From HXMU1420-13 sp965601825 (lineage in GTDB: Bacteria > Bacteroidota > Rhodothermia > Balneolales > Balneolaceae), in NCBI GenBank assembly GCA_965601825.1, contig OZ271839.1, positions 2,170,001-2,234,000 on the forward strand: a stretch of 64,000 bases of DNA, given 5' to 3'. The stretch's first letter is position 1; every line of letters begins with the position of its first letter. Shown piece after piece: positions 25,911-35,722 of the stretch. Position numbers and translations under genes: made by a program. A model generated the notes under the pieces. That model was not told the origin of the DNA and searched no databases. It saw nothing but the letters and a program-made list of their open reading frames with translations.

Positions 25911-26294
25911 CTAGACTTTAGGTTTAGTATTTAATATTGCCCGCCACACTAAATAATATCTCTTTTCTTCTCTTTTCAATACCCAGTTTTCAGTCCCGAT
26001 TTCTTGGTAATTTTTATTCCCAAACTCATATTCAACATAGTATTCTAAAAGTATAACTGCGGTATCAACCCATGTGTTTATTTTTAGATTCTCGATTTCA
26101 AAATGGTGAGTTGTAGAGTTAGTGATATAGTCTTTGAGAGATTGAAGACAGGCTTCTTTTCCATTAATTGAAGTTTTAAGGTCAGGAGCAACAAACACCA
26201 CATTCTCATGAAGCATTGATTCTGCTTTTTTTAAATCAGCATTAAACCATGCGTTGTTAAAATCAAAGACAAACTGTTCTAACTCTTTGTTCAT
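25911..26294 (-). CDS. NTF2-like (SnoaL/DUF4440-type) small protein
   Basis: A 127-residue cystatin-like cone-fold protein with the pattern VFDFNNAWFNADLKKAESMLHENVVFVAP, INGKEACLQSLKDYI and WVLKREEKRYYLVWRAI. Such proteins bind or isomerise small hydrophobic ligands; the ligand is unknown. It starts 2 bases after the GH26-like lipoprotein gene, so the two are translated together. Confidence 0.82.
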   Translation of the reverse strand: MNKELEQFVFDFNNAWFNADLKKAESMLHENVVFVAPDLKTSINGKEACLQSLKDYITNSTTHHFEIENLKINTWVDTAVILLEYYVEYEFGNKNYQEIGTENWVLKREEKRYYLVWRAILNTKPKV

Positions 26295-26296
26295 GA

Positions 26297-27445
26297 TTAT
26301 TCATCCGGCTCGTAACCCAACATCTCAAATAAATTCTCAGACTGTTTTAAATATCGATCCTGATTTGTTTCCAGAAACCAAGCATTTGAGATGAATTGAT
26401 TATTAGCAAGTCGTGCATCTTTCCATGTTGTTACCCCGATATCGGAAAAGTCATAGGATTCCCAATTCGTATTTATAAAACTGATTGCTTTGATATTATG
26501 ACTATAACTGAATGAGAAGAAGTTTACAAACCATCTGTTCCAAGAATCTAAATTTATGGGCTCTATGCCAAGAATAGGACTTGATTCTGCAATCATAACG
26601 GGTTTCTTCTTGGTCTTTGCAAACTCCATTACAGTATTACCAAAGAATTGAATATCCGCACTTTGGTAAATCTGACCGAATACAGAAATACCAACCCAAT
26701 CTACATATTCATCACCAGGATACCACTCAGAAACTGGGTAGTCTTTGTATGGTCGGCTTGCATAAGAGTGCCAAACAAAAGCCACATTATCTACACCTTC
26801 AGCTCTCATTAGATCAACAATACGGCGATAAGCTCGAATATAAACACTTGGTTCCAGTTCATTATGAGCTCCATCAAATTCATATCCAATTCTTAAGTAA
26901 ATGGGGTGATTTACGGATTTAGCCCAATCAGAATATTGTATGATCACATCATCATAAGCTCCGTTTGCTGTATTTCGAGCTACATTATCTTTTCCAACCA
27001 TCCACATTCCGCTTTGAATCGCAGTATTTGGAAATCGTTCAGCTAACTGTTGATGATTGTGGGAGCTTCCATTTGGATTTGTATGCGTGTCAGTAATTCC
27101 TTGAAATGCAGGTACACCCCAATAAGCCGACCAACCACCGGGAATGGGCTGCTCTGAGAAATTTGCCATGTAATCATCGATATCTTCAAGCGTTTGTCCC
27201 ATAATGAGAAGTGTTTTACCTGCTGGTGGGACGAACTTTGTGTTTTCAAAGTCATACACAAAGTCAGGATTAACATCGGTGTTTATTCTTGAGACCATTT
27301 CTTCAGCTAATGAACCAAAAGTTTCAACTTCCTCTTCGACCTCTATAATTTCGGGATTTGAGCATGAAATCAATAAGGAAAATGAAATTAAAGATAGACT
27401 ATAGATATATGATTGTTTAATAATGCGGATTAAATATCTATACAT
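26297..27445 (-). CDS. GH26-like glycoside hydrolase lipoprotein
   Basis: A 382-residue lipoprotein: hydrophobic segment then lipobox LLISC with the Cys at residue 28. The body matches GH26-type TIM barrels. RIGYEFDGAHN supplies the likely acid/base Glu, followed by YRRIVDLMRAEGVDNVAFVWHSYAS, and MIAESSP supplies the likely nucleophile Glu. WVGISVF and NTNWESYDF are further barrel strands. The family cleaves beta-mannans or related glycans, but many members of this distant branch are uncharacterised. It probably acts at the outer membrane or cell surface. It is in one unit with an NTF2-like gene. Confidence 0.75.
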   Translation of the reverse strand: MYRYLIRIIKQSYIYSLSLISFSLLISCSNPEIIEVEEEVETFGSLAEEMVSRINTDVNPDFVYDFENTKFVPPAGKTLLIMGQTLEDIDDYMANFSEQPIPGGWSAYWGVPAFQGITDTHTNPNGSSHNHQQLAERFPNTAIQSGMWMVGKDNVARNTANGAYDDVIIQYSDWAKSVNHPIYLRIGYEFDGAHNELEPSVYIRAYRRIVDLMRAEGVDNVAFVWHSYASRPYKDYPVSEWYPGDEYVDWVGISVFGQIYQSADIQFFGNTVMEFAKTKKKPVMIAESSPILGIEPINLDSWNRWFVNFFSFSYSHNIKAISFINTNWESYDFSDIGVTTWKDARLANNQFISNAWFLETNQDRYLKQSENLFEMLGYEPDE

Positions 27446-27601
27446 GATTGTAGGGGTTGAGTTACTTCCTACTCATACTACACTGAGCTTTATCATGATA
27501 CCTAGTTTAATGCAAAATATTGTAGGGTATTATCAAATTTTACTTCCTGATTGTAGGAGAGAAGATGTCCAAAAATTTAATTCATAGGACATGATTTAAA
27601 T

Positions 27602-27997
27602 CTACCAGATTATATCAGCTGTGTATTCTTGGTTAAAGTATTTGTCAAAGTCTTTTACTCTTATCAGTTCTTTACTTTCGACATTCAACTTCCAGATAGC
27701 AGAAATGGAAGACCATGGATCGGTTAAAATTTCAACCTCATCATTATCTATTTGTCGAACTGCATGGATATCTTTAAAAGTGGCAGAACTAAATTTAGTT
27801 AGCTCATTATTTCTCCAAAGTGTTAAATGATCACCGGCTATAATTAGCCATCTTTCATTATGATCAATTAAGCCGCACTCTGGGTCGCCATAAAAATCAT
27901 CCTCAAAAAGAATGGTGTCAGTAGCTTTATCCACTAAATAAGCCAACTCATAGGTGTGTCCTATTTTCAAAGTTTCTGTCTCATAGAGTATTCGCAT
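27602..27997 (-). CDS. Hypothetical protein
   Basis: A 131-residue acidic protein without signal peptide or membrane segment. Beta-rich pattern with repeated W and charged turns (NERWLIIAGDHLTLWRNNELTKF, WSSISAIWKLNVESKELIRVKDF). This recalls blades of a beta-propeller, but it is too short for a whole one. I do not recognise the family. It is alone, 45 bases from trkH on the same strand and 156 bases from the GH26-like gene. Confidence 0.6.
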   Translation of the reverse strand: MRILYETETLKIGHTYELAYLVDKATDTILFEDDFYGDPECGLIDHNERWLIIAGDHLTLWRNNELTKFSSATFKDIHAVRQIDNDEVEILTDPWSSISAIWKLNVESKELIRVKDFDKYFNQEYTADIIW

Positions 27998-28042
27998 TCG
28001 GTAAAGTTAATTAACAGGCTGAAAATAAAGTAAGGCTTTGTT

Positions 28043-29557
28043 TTATTGCTTCCAGAATGCAGGAGAGAAGATGATCAGAATGGTAAAGACTTCAAGTCTA
28101 CCAATAAGCATCAGGGAAATTAGTACCCATTTTCCGAGATATGGAAGTGAAGCAAAACTATCAGTCGGGCCAAAATCACCCCAACCCGGACCGATATTAC
28201 CTAGAGCAGCAATACTGGCACCAATTGAACTCATCATATCATATCCGAACATTGAGATTATAAAAGCTCCCAGCCCAAAAATGAAGATGTAGAGAATGAA
28301 AAATGAAAGTACAGTTCTTTGGATGTTGGAATCTATAGCACGTTCACCAATTCGAACCGGTAAAATAGCTTTTGGATGTATTATCTGTTTGATCTCACGA
28401 AATGTATTTCTAATTAAAATCATCCAGCGAATCATTTTAATTCCTCCTCCAGTGGATCCGGAACTACCTCCTGTAAAGAATAGCAGAAATAAGAAAAATG
28501 CCCCAAACGAGTACCATAATTCATAGTCATCAGTACCAAAACCTGTAGTAGTTATAATCGCTACTACTTGAAATGCACCGTAACGTAACGCTTCAAGCAT
28601 TCCTCTTCCATCAAAAAACCATAGCGAAAAAGAAACACCGATTATTCCAATCATAGTGATAACGGTATAAAAACGAGTCTCCCGATTATTAAAAAATGAC
28701 TCTCTATCACCATTAATAAGTCTGAAATGCATTGCAAAGTTTATACCTGCTAAAAACATAAATAAGGTGATTACTATATCAATATATGCAGAGTCGAATG
28801 CAGCAATACTTGCATTCTTTGTTGAAAAGCCGCCGGTTGCTAAGGTTGCGAAAGCGTGATTAAGGGCATCAAACCAATCCATGGAAGGGTGGACCCAAAG
28901 CAAAAGGAATTCGGTAAAAGTGAAAGCTACATAAACCACCCAAAGCAATTTTGCAGTCTCCTGAACTCTTGGAGTTAATTTATCGGTAGTTGGTCCGGGT
29001 GATTCCGCTTGAAAAAGCTGCATTCCGCCAATTCCTAAGAGTGGAAGAATGGCAAGTGATAAAACAATGATTCCCATTCCACCTAACCAATGTGCAAGAG
29101 ACCGCCAGAAAAGGAAACTTTTTGGTAATTCCTCAATCATCGGATTTGTAAAGCCGGTTGATGTAACACCACCCATTATGGTTGAGCCTGTAGTAGTTAA
29201 ACCACTTATCGTTTCGAAAACGGCATCCGTATAGCTTGGAAGAATTCCAGCAATGATAAAGGGAAGAGCACCAACAAGAGAAAGCATCAACCAGGTTAAA
29301 CTTACAACAAGAAATCCTTCTCGTATTCGCAATTCTTCTTTAGGTCGGAAGGAATACCAAAGCGCACCTCCAAGAATAAAAGATATTCCAGCCGAAATTA
29401 ACCAGGAATCCCAGTGGTGTTCGTTGTAGATCAAATCCACAACCATTGGCAGCAGTAAGGCAAAGCCCATGAAGAAGATGAAAGCTCCAAGAATTCCCAA
29501 GACTATTTGGAAGTCGATCTTAGGCCGGTTTAAAGCATTTATTGGGCTTTTCAGCAT
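28043..29557 (-). CDS. trkH: Trk-type potassium uptake membrane subunit
   Basis: A 504-residue membrane channel protein with the TrkH/TrkG fold of four M1-pore-M2 repeats. Selectivity-filter-like segments include TISGLTTTGSTIMGGV, FATLATGGFSTKN, ITTTGFGTDDYELW and ALGNIGPGWGDFGPTDSF. The first two-helix extra segment at the N-terminus (residues 15-60) is also typical. It takes up potassium with the regulatory TrkA subunit, whose gene precedes it with a one-base overlap. Confidence 0.95.
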   Translation of the reverse strand: MLKSPINALNRPKIDFQIVLGILGAFIFFMGFALLLPMVVDLIYNEHHWDSWLISAGISFILGGALWYSFRPKEELRIREGFLVVSLTWLMLSLVGALPFIIAGILPSYTDAVFETISGLTTTGSTIMGGVTSTGFTNPMIEELPKSFLFWRSLAHWLGGMGIIVLSLAILPLLGIGGMQLFQAESPGPTTDKLTPRVQETAKLLWVVYVAFTFTEFLLLWVHPSMDWFDALNHAFATLATGGFSTKNASIAAFDSAYIDIVITLFMFLAGINFAMHFRLINGDRESFFNNRETRFYTVITMIGIIGVSFSLWFFDGRGMLEALRYGAFQVVAIITTTGFGTDDYELWYSFGAFFLFLLFFTGGSSGSTGGGIKMIRWMILIRNTFREIKQIIHPKAILPVRIGERAIDSNIQRTVLSFFILYIFIFGLGAFIISMFGYDMMSSIGASIAALGNIGPGWGDFGPTDSFASLPYLGKWVLISLMLIGRLEVFTILIIFSPAFWKQ

Positions 29558-30909
29558 TATTTAAACAGCTGAGTTACTTTATCAATGGCTAGTGGTTTAC
29601 AAAAAACCATAACCCGATCTTTGGGTTTAATCACAGTTTCACCCGTTGCAATTTCAACGGATCCATTACACAAAACCCCACCAATTAAACACGCATCCGG
29701 TAATTTGATCTTCTTAATTGGTTTCCCAACTACCTTAGACTTTTCTGTGGCCTGAAGCTCAATAACCTCAGCTTTAATTCCTCTGAGTTCAGTAACAGAA
29801 ATGATATTACCTTGCATCACATACCGATGAATTTCGTTCGATGCCGCTACTTTTTTGTTGATAACAGCATCAAGACCAATCGTTTGACTTAATGGTATGA
29901 AATCAGGTTTTGAAACAAGAGCTACCGTTTTCTTTACATCCAAGTGTTTAGCCATTAAACAGGAAATGATGTTCGATTCTTCATCATCTGTAACTGCAAT
30001 AAAAGCATCCATATCAGAAATACCTTCTGTGGCTAATAAGTCAGGATCGGTTGGATTACCATGAAGTACCATTGCATTTTTCAATTCGATTGCCAACTCT
30101 TCTGCTTTCTCGTAATCAGGTTCTATTAGTTTAATAGACCAGTTTTTTTTGGTATCTCCACATAGAATCCGCGCAATCATTGCGCCAATATCACTACCGC
30201 CTGCAATCATGATTCTGCTCAAATTGCGTTCTTTTTTCCCGGTTGTCTCTATGATTTTTGGGATATCTTCAGTTTTTGCTAATACAAAAATCTGATCAAA
30301 TGCCTGCAATCTAACCGGCCCTTTTGGGATTATCGTCATTCCTCTCCGGCCGATTGCTACAACCCGGAAAGTGACATCAGGGTAATCACGGGCATAATCA
30401 ATGAGTGATTTACCACTTAATGGTGAATTTCTCTCAAGCCGAATTCCGATCAATTGCATTCGGTTTTCTGCAAGATTAATTACATCGGAAGCAGCCGAAC
30501 GTTTTAGCAAATGAGCAATTTCTTTTGCAGCGGAAAGCTCCGGATGAATCATTACATCAATATCCAGGTCTTTCGGAGAAAGGGGGGCATTTGATTGGGA
30601 GAATTCATCACTTCTAACACGGGCGATAACCATTCTAGCACCTAATCTTTTGCCCATCATTGCAGTGATAATATTTACCTCATCCACACTGGTTACTGAA
30701 ATGAGGATATCAGCATTTCCGACACCTGCGTTTACCAGATCTTTTGCGGATGTTGCATTTCCTTCTAAGGTAAGGCAATCAATAGTATCTGATGCTTTAG
30801 CTAGACACTCTCTTTGATGATCAACTACAGTTACGTCGTGTTTCTCTTTTGATAGTACACTTGCCAGGTCGTACCCAATTTCCCCGGCACCAATAATTAC
30901 AATTTTCAC
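29557..30909 (-). CDS. trkA: Trk system potassium uptake regulatory protein
   Basis: A 450-residue cytoplasmic protein with two RCK modules. The first NAD-binding site is MKIVIIGAGEIGYDLASVLSKE; the second begins near residue 232 with RIMIAGGSDIGAMIARIL. Each is followed by an RCK_C domain. It gates the TrkH channel in response to nucleotides. The start is GTG at 30909, which puts the glycine-rich loop at residues 7-12 as expected. Its last base overlaps the first of trkH. Confidence 0.95.
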   Translation of the reverse strand: MKIVIIGAGEIGYDLASVLSKEKHDVTVVDHQRECLAKASDTIDCLTLEGNATSAKDLVNAGVGNADILISVTSVDEVNIITAMMGKRLGARMVIARVRSDEFSQSNAPLSPKDLDIDVMIHPELSAAKEIAHLLKRSAASDVINLAENRMQLIGIRLERNSPLSGKSLIDYARDYPDVTFRVVAIGRRGMTIIPKGPVRLQAFDQIFVLAKTEDIPKIIETTGKKERNLSRIMIAGGSDIGAMIARILCGDTKKNWSIKLIEPDYEKAEELAIELKNAMVLHGNPTDPDLLATEGISDMDAFIAVTDDEESNIISCLMAKHLDVKKTVALVSKPDFIPLSQTIGLDAVINKKVAASNEIHRYVMQGNIISVTELRGIKAEVIELQATEKSKVVGKPIKKIKLPDACLIGGVLCNGSVEIATGETVIKPKDRVMVFCKPLAIDKVTQLFK

Positions 30910-30996
30910 TTGTATAAATGTGAATTACAAAACATATAAAATTACCAACTTTTCTAATCTAAATAAAGATAAAAAACCGTTGCTAAGTCTAAGTTC

Positions 30997-33900
30997 TTAT
31001 TGAGTTGTAACAATTAAATCAACGCGAATAGGTCGCGATTGAGAAACTTTGATGTCCTCAACTTCAATTGTGAATCTATTCTGTCCACGAATTAACTTTG
31101 GACTAATTTGTAAACCACGTCCAATCTCTTCACCATTTTGGCTCCAAACGATATTTACATCTGAAACAGGTCGATTAAAAGAGGGCGCTGTGAGTATTGT
31201 TGTCGGATTTGTTGGATTCCATTCTATAATTACTGGAGTGGCTTGTTCAGTAAATTGTAATGGTTCAACTACAGTTATTGTGAAGTCTTGCTGCGCTAAT
31301 GATTGACCTTGAGGAATCCAGGCTAGAGTGAATATTGATTCACCTGCTGAAGTAGCTCTCCAGGTAGACTCAAAGAAGTTTTGATTAGCAAATGCCCAGT
31401 TATCACCAATACCTAAATCACTGATTGCTATAGCACCACCAATAGCAATTTGATCTGGATAATATGGAGAGACCTCTGGAATGGTAACCGGATTTATTTC
31501 TAGTAAGGTTGAATCCACAGAATTAGATAATCCGCGACCATCATCCTGAATAAGTAATACAGAATATGTTCGGGCTTCTTCAACATTAAAAGACGGGGTA
31601 GGTAACCATTCACCATCTAGCTTCCAACGAGTAGTTAAGATATCACCATCCGCATCTTGAGATAATCCGGATCTCAGATTTACAGATTGATTCTGGAACA
31701 CAATATTTGGTGCATCAATCGTTGGTTTCGGACCACTATTAGCGAAGAAGAATTTCTCAATAGTTTGGAAATTGTTAGAAGCAGTCGAGTTATCAGTAAC
31801 CTCTAATGTAACTTTGTGGCGGCCAGGAGTAATTGCTTTAACTAATTCTGAGGCATTATAACTCACAAACCCATCATCTAAATACCATTTAAACTGTTTG
31901 ATAAACCCATCAGAGTCAGTACTTGCGAAAGCATCAAGCAATAGGTCTCCACCTGCTGGAATATTTTCCTCCAGATTCCAGCTTATAACAGGTGCAGCAT
32001 TTACTTTGATAATCTTAGTAAGACTTACTGTATTACAATCAGTTTCAGAATTGGTCTCGAGAGCAAGTGTTACGAAATATTCACCCGGCTGATCGAAAAT
32101 GTGAGTTGTAGTTAATCCACTTAATTCCTGAGAACCATTTTCTGTATCAATTATCCAGGTTGCTGATTTAAAGCCTCCATCTGCTATGCTTTGTGATCCA
32201 TCAAGAATAATTGGTTCTCCTGGAGCAATCCATTCAGGTAATTCGAAGTAGGCTTCAGGACCTTCAATTACAGTAATTTCTCTAGATATTTGGGAAGTGT
32301 TACTACATTGTCCTGAACCGGAACCTTCAACAGTTAGTGTAATAGTATAAGTGCCTGGCTCAGTAAATACATGCTGATATTGAGAACCCGTAGCCGAATT
32401 TCCATCTCCTAAATCCCAACTGAAAGAGGGTAGTGCACCAGAAGGATCTGTACTCTGTGATCCGTCTAACATAATGGCTGAGTTAACACATACGGTTTCT
32501 TCAGAAAGATTGAATTTTGCTACCGGTGAGCCTTCAATAATTACTGGGATTTTTGCAACCGAAGGCATTCCTGAGAATCCGTCATCCAATGTTAGTTTTG
32601 CTTCATACACACCAGGTGTTTCATATACGTAGGTCGGATTCGCATCTTCTGATGTTACTCCATTTCCAAAATCCCAAGCTACTCTGAACGCATCTCCATC
32701 CGGATCAAAACTCTGACTGCTATTAAATAGAACTGTTTGACCAGTACAAGAAGAGATCAGTGAATCAACAACAGCTTCAACAGGTCTGTTAACCATTACA
32801 GTTATTGATTCTTCATTGCGGCTATTTCCAAGTGATAAACCATCGGAAACAGTTAGGCCTACAAAATGAACGCCCGGACTTGGTGCTCTCCATGTAAACG
32901 CTGATTCACGCCGTTTTGTACCATCTGGAAGAGTCCATTCAAAAGAAAGTGCGTCATTATCAAGATCATAACTCTGTGATGCATCCAGACGGACATCAAC
33001 CGAATTAGAACGCACCATTTTTTCAGTAATGATATACGGTTGATGATTTACATTTACCGTGCCTTCGATCTGCGTAGTTGAATTACCTACATTATCATTA
33101 TCAATTACTGTGAGAGTAAATCTCTTGATTCCTCCTTCTTCAAAGAAACGTTGAATGGTTTCTCCTCTGATCTCTGTTCCATCGTCAAATTCCCAGATAT
33201 AGCGCTCAATGTTTCCATCATTATCGAAAGATTGATCTGCAATAAATTTGATTTCAGTATTTGGAACTAATGCAACCGGTTCTGTTCTCCATCTGGCTAT
33301 CGGAGATTGATTCACTCTAATTTGTTGTGATGTAAAACTTTTTGCTTCTTCAAATCCTGAATCGTCAGTTACACTTAATCCAATTGTATGTAAACCAGGA
33401 TTTTCCAGGGTAATGGTAGTTTGTGTACCCGTGCCGGCTTCATCACCATTTACCAACCACTCATAACTTGTAATCATACCTTCTGCATCCATACTTGATG
33501 ATCCATCAACAGTAAATGGCTCATTTGGTCCAACAACAGCAGGAGAGAAGAAGGATGCCTCCGGGTAGCTGTTTACCACAAGAATGTGTTCGCTGGTCTG
33601 AATACTATTTGCAAGACTAGCACCATCATCAACAGTTAGACGAACAGTATATGTACCTGTATTTTGATAGGTATGACTTACCATTGGACCGGAAGCACGA
33701 TTACCATCACCAAAATCCCACAGATAAGATTGAATTTCGTTTTCTACATCAGAACTTTGAGATGCGGCAAAGTCAACTGAAGCTCTTGCTGTAATTGGAA
33801 CTGCTGAAATTATTGGTTGAGGAGGTGCATTTACACGAATTTCCTGAGTTAACGACTGAACGGAATTGGATGCTCCTCTTTGGTCATCAACACGTAATGT

Positions 33901-35715
33901 AACATTGTAATTACCGGGAGTATCAAGTGTGATAGTTGTAATATCAGAGCTTGAAATAATTTGATCATCAAGTAACCAGGTATATGCTAATTCATCTACG
34001 TTAGGATCGTCAGACTCGATAGCATTTAAGGTAACTACATCGCCTGGCGCAATATAATTTGTAATGTCAAAACGAGGTTCCGGCGCGGCATTAATTTCAT
34101 AAACGCGATTAACTGTAAAAGTCGCATTTTGTGATCCTGTATTGTCATTTACTGTTAGACGAACCGGATAAACACCTGGCTGCGGATGTTGAACAACAAC
34201 ACTTGGACCTGTTGAATTTGGTTCAACTCCAAGTCCTTCCCACAAATATGTTAGGTTGTCATTATCTGAATCGACTGCATTTTCTACCGAAATAGTAATT
34301 GATTCATCTGTTCCCGAAATAGGTGGAACAACTACTTCTGCATAAGGTTGAGTATTAACTCTGATTGATAAGGATTGTTCAGAAATACTACAGTTTACTG
34401 AGGTTCCGCCATCCGAAACTTGCACTGATATATCATAAATACCTGATACTGTGTTTGAAAATGAATAAGTAGCGCCATTACCTCGTCGTGTTCCATTAAC
34501 AAACCAGGTAAAATCTACTTCCTGACCTTCAAGATCATAGCTATCAGCTGCGCTAAAAACTAGTTCCTCAGAAGGGGAGATGATATTCTTTGGTGCATTA
34601 AGTGAAGCTATGGGAGGAGTGTTAACAAATACGATCTGTTGGTAAACCCAGTATTCAGGAAAGTATGATCGATCATTAGGGATCAAAATCTCGACCGGAA
34701 CCTGACCACGATCTTCAAAAGTTATTGTTGGTCTAGCACCTGTGGCAATCTCAGCATTATTTAATATCCACTGAGACCGATTAAGATCTGAATTTGAAAA
34801 GAAACTACCGGATAATTCAAATGTCTTATCGGTACAAGCAGTTCTTGATTCAATTTCATTTATAGATAGTTCTGGTGTTGAATCTTCGGTGAGAGCAATC
34901 GGATTAAACTCCCAGAGAACCGGGCTATTTGAGCCAAAAACTGTTAATGTATTCAGGCTTTGGGAAGAACCTGATATTTGTAGTCCCCATTTATTTTCAA
35001 GTCCAAATTTTGAAAATGGTAGTTGAGTCTCATTTAAAGGATAAATATCACCGAAACTATCAATTTTATTTGCTTCAGAATCTTCTTCACCGCTAACAAT
35101 CAGAGAAGGTGAACTGTAGTCATTTCCTTCGAAATAGGGTGATAATTGAAAAAGTGTATTACTCGTAGAACCATAAACACCAATAGATAAATCAACAGAT
35201 ATAATTTTCCAGGAATCTCTACCTAGTATTTGTCCTGTAGATGATACAACACGGAAATTGAAGCTATTTACGTCATCCCCATCATCCGTTGTAACTCGAA
35301 TTATATAACCGTTACCTGATGAACTTATATTTGATAAGGGAACCCATCTGTTTTTAAAACGTTCTTCATTTGCAGTCTCTAACTCAGAAATAACAGATGC
35401 ATCATTAGTTTTTGCGGTTAATGAATTACCATTTTGTGTATATAAATCATCAAAAGAATAAACTGAAAATCTTGTACGTGTATTTGCTCTGTTTTGAGTA
35501 ATTAAATCAACAGCTCCACCTAATCCCGCATCAAAAATTTGGATACTTCCATCTACTGAGGCACTTTCGGGTTTAATCCAGATATCATATTGATGACGAT
35601 CATCGCCACTTGCAACAGCTACATTTGAACCCGAAATCGAGAGATACATTTCCTGAGCGTACCCGACGACCGAAGAGGCTAATAATACCGCAACTAGTAC
35701 GACTTTTTTGAGCAT
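30997..35715 (-). CDS. Large secreted protein with about 12 PKD domains
   Basis: A 1572-residue protein with a signal peptide (residues 1-20, ending VGYAQ). Residues 21-365 hold an N-terminal domain of unknown type. I count 12 PKD-like repeats after that, each opening near N.PP/N.AP and holding an SxDxDG-like turn and W.(F/L)..G core, such as AASQSSDVENEIQSYLWDFGDG and SSQSFDPDGDAFRVAWDFGNG. Five repeats match the PKD core WDFGDG well. The C-terminal 130 residues are beta-rich and do not show the Por sorting motif. It likely lies in the periplasm or at the cell surface. It is the last gene of the kinase-FecR-PKD operon, 7 bases after FecR. Confidence 0.88.
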   Translation of the reverse strand: MLKKVVLVAVLLASSVVGYAQEMYLSISGSNVAVASGDDRHQYDIWIKPESASVDGSIQIFDAGLGGAVDLITQNRANTRTRFSVYSFDDLYTQNGNSLTAKTNDASVISELETANEERFKNRWVPLSNISSSGNGYIIRVTTDDGDDVNSFNFRVVSSTGQILGRDSWKIISVDLSIGVYGSTSNTLFQLSPYFEGNDYSSPSLIVSGEEDSEANKIDSFGDIYPLNETQLPFSKFGLENKWGLQISGSSQSLNTLTVFGSNSPVLWEFNPIALTEDSTPELSINEIESRTACTDKTFELSGSFFSNSDLNRSQWILNNAEIATGARPTITFEDRGQVPVEILIPNDRSYFPEYWVYQQIVFVNTPPIASLNAPKNIISPSEELVFSAADSYDLEGQEVDFTWFVNGTRRGNGATYSFSNTVSGIYDISVQVSDGGTSVNCSISEQSLSIRVNTQPYAEVVVPPISGTDESITISVENAVDSDNDNLTYLWEGLGVEPNSTGPSVVVQHPQPGVYPVRLTVNDNTGSQNATFTVNRVYEINAAPEPRFDITNYIAPGDVVTLNAIESDDPNVDELAYTWLLDDQIISSSDITTITLDTPGNYNVTLRVDDQRGASNSVQSLTQEIRVNAPPQPIISAVPITARASVDFAASQSSDVENEIQSYLWDFGDGNRASGPMVSHTYQNTGTYTVRLTVDDGASLANSIQTSEHILVVNSYPEASFFSPAVVGPNEPFTVDGSSSMDAEGMITSYEWLVNGDEAGTGTQTTITLENPGLHTIGLSVTDDSGFEEAKSFTSQQIRVNQSPIARWRTEPVALVPNTEIKFIADQSFDNDGNIERYIWEFDDGTEIRGETIQRFFEEGGIKRFTLTVIDNDNVGNSTTQIEGTVNVNHQPYIITEKMVRSNSVDVRLDASQSYDLDNDALSFEWTLPDGTKRRESAFTWRAPSPGVHFVGLTVSDGLSLGNSRNEESITVMVNRPVEAVVDSLISSCTGQTVLFNSSQSFDPDGDAFRVAWDFGNGVTSEDANPTYVYETPGVYEAKLTLDDGFSGMPSVAKIPVIIEGSPVAKFNLSEETVCVNSAIMLDGSQSTDPSGALPSFSWDLGDGNSATGSQYQHVFTEPGTYTITLTVEGSGSGQCSNTSQISREITVIEGPEAYFELPEWIAPGEPIILDGSQSIADGGFKSATWIIDTENGSQELSGLTTTHIFDQPGEYFVTLALETNSETDCNTVSLTKIIKVNAAPVISWNLEENIPAGGDLLLDAFASTDSDGFIKQFKWYLDDGFVSYNASELVKAITPGRHKVTLEVTDNSTASNNFQTIEKFFFANSGPKPTIDAPNIVFQNQSVNLRSGLSQDADGDILTTRWKLDGEWLPTPSFNVEEARTYSVLLIQDDGRGLSNSVDSTLLEINPVTIPEVSPYYPDQIAIGGAIAISDLGIGDNWAFANQNFFESTWRATSAGESIFTLAWIPQGQSLAQQDFTITVVEPLQFTEQATPVIIEWNPTNPTTILTAPSFNRPVSDVNIVWSQNGEEIGRGLQISPKLIRGQNRFTIEVEDIKVSQSRPIRVDLIVTTQ

Positions 35716-35722
35716 GAAATAG

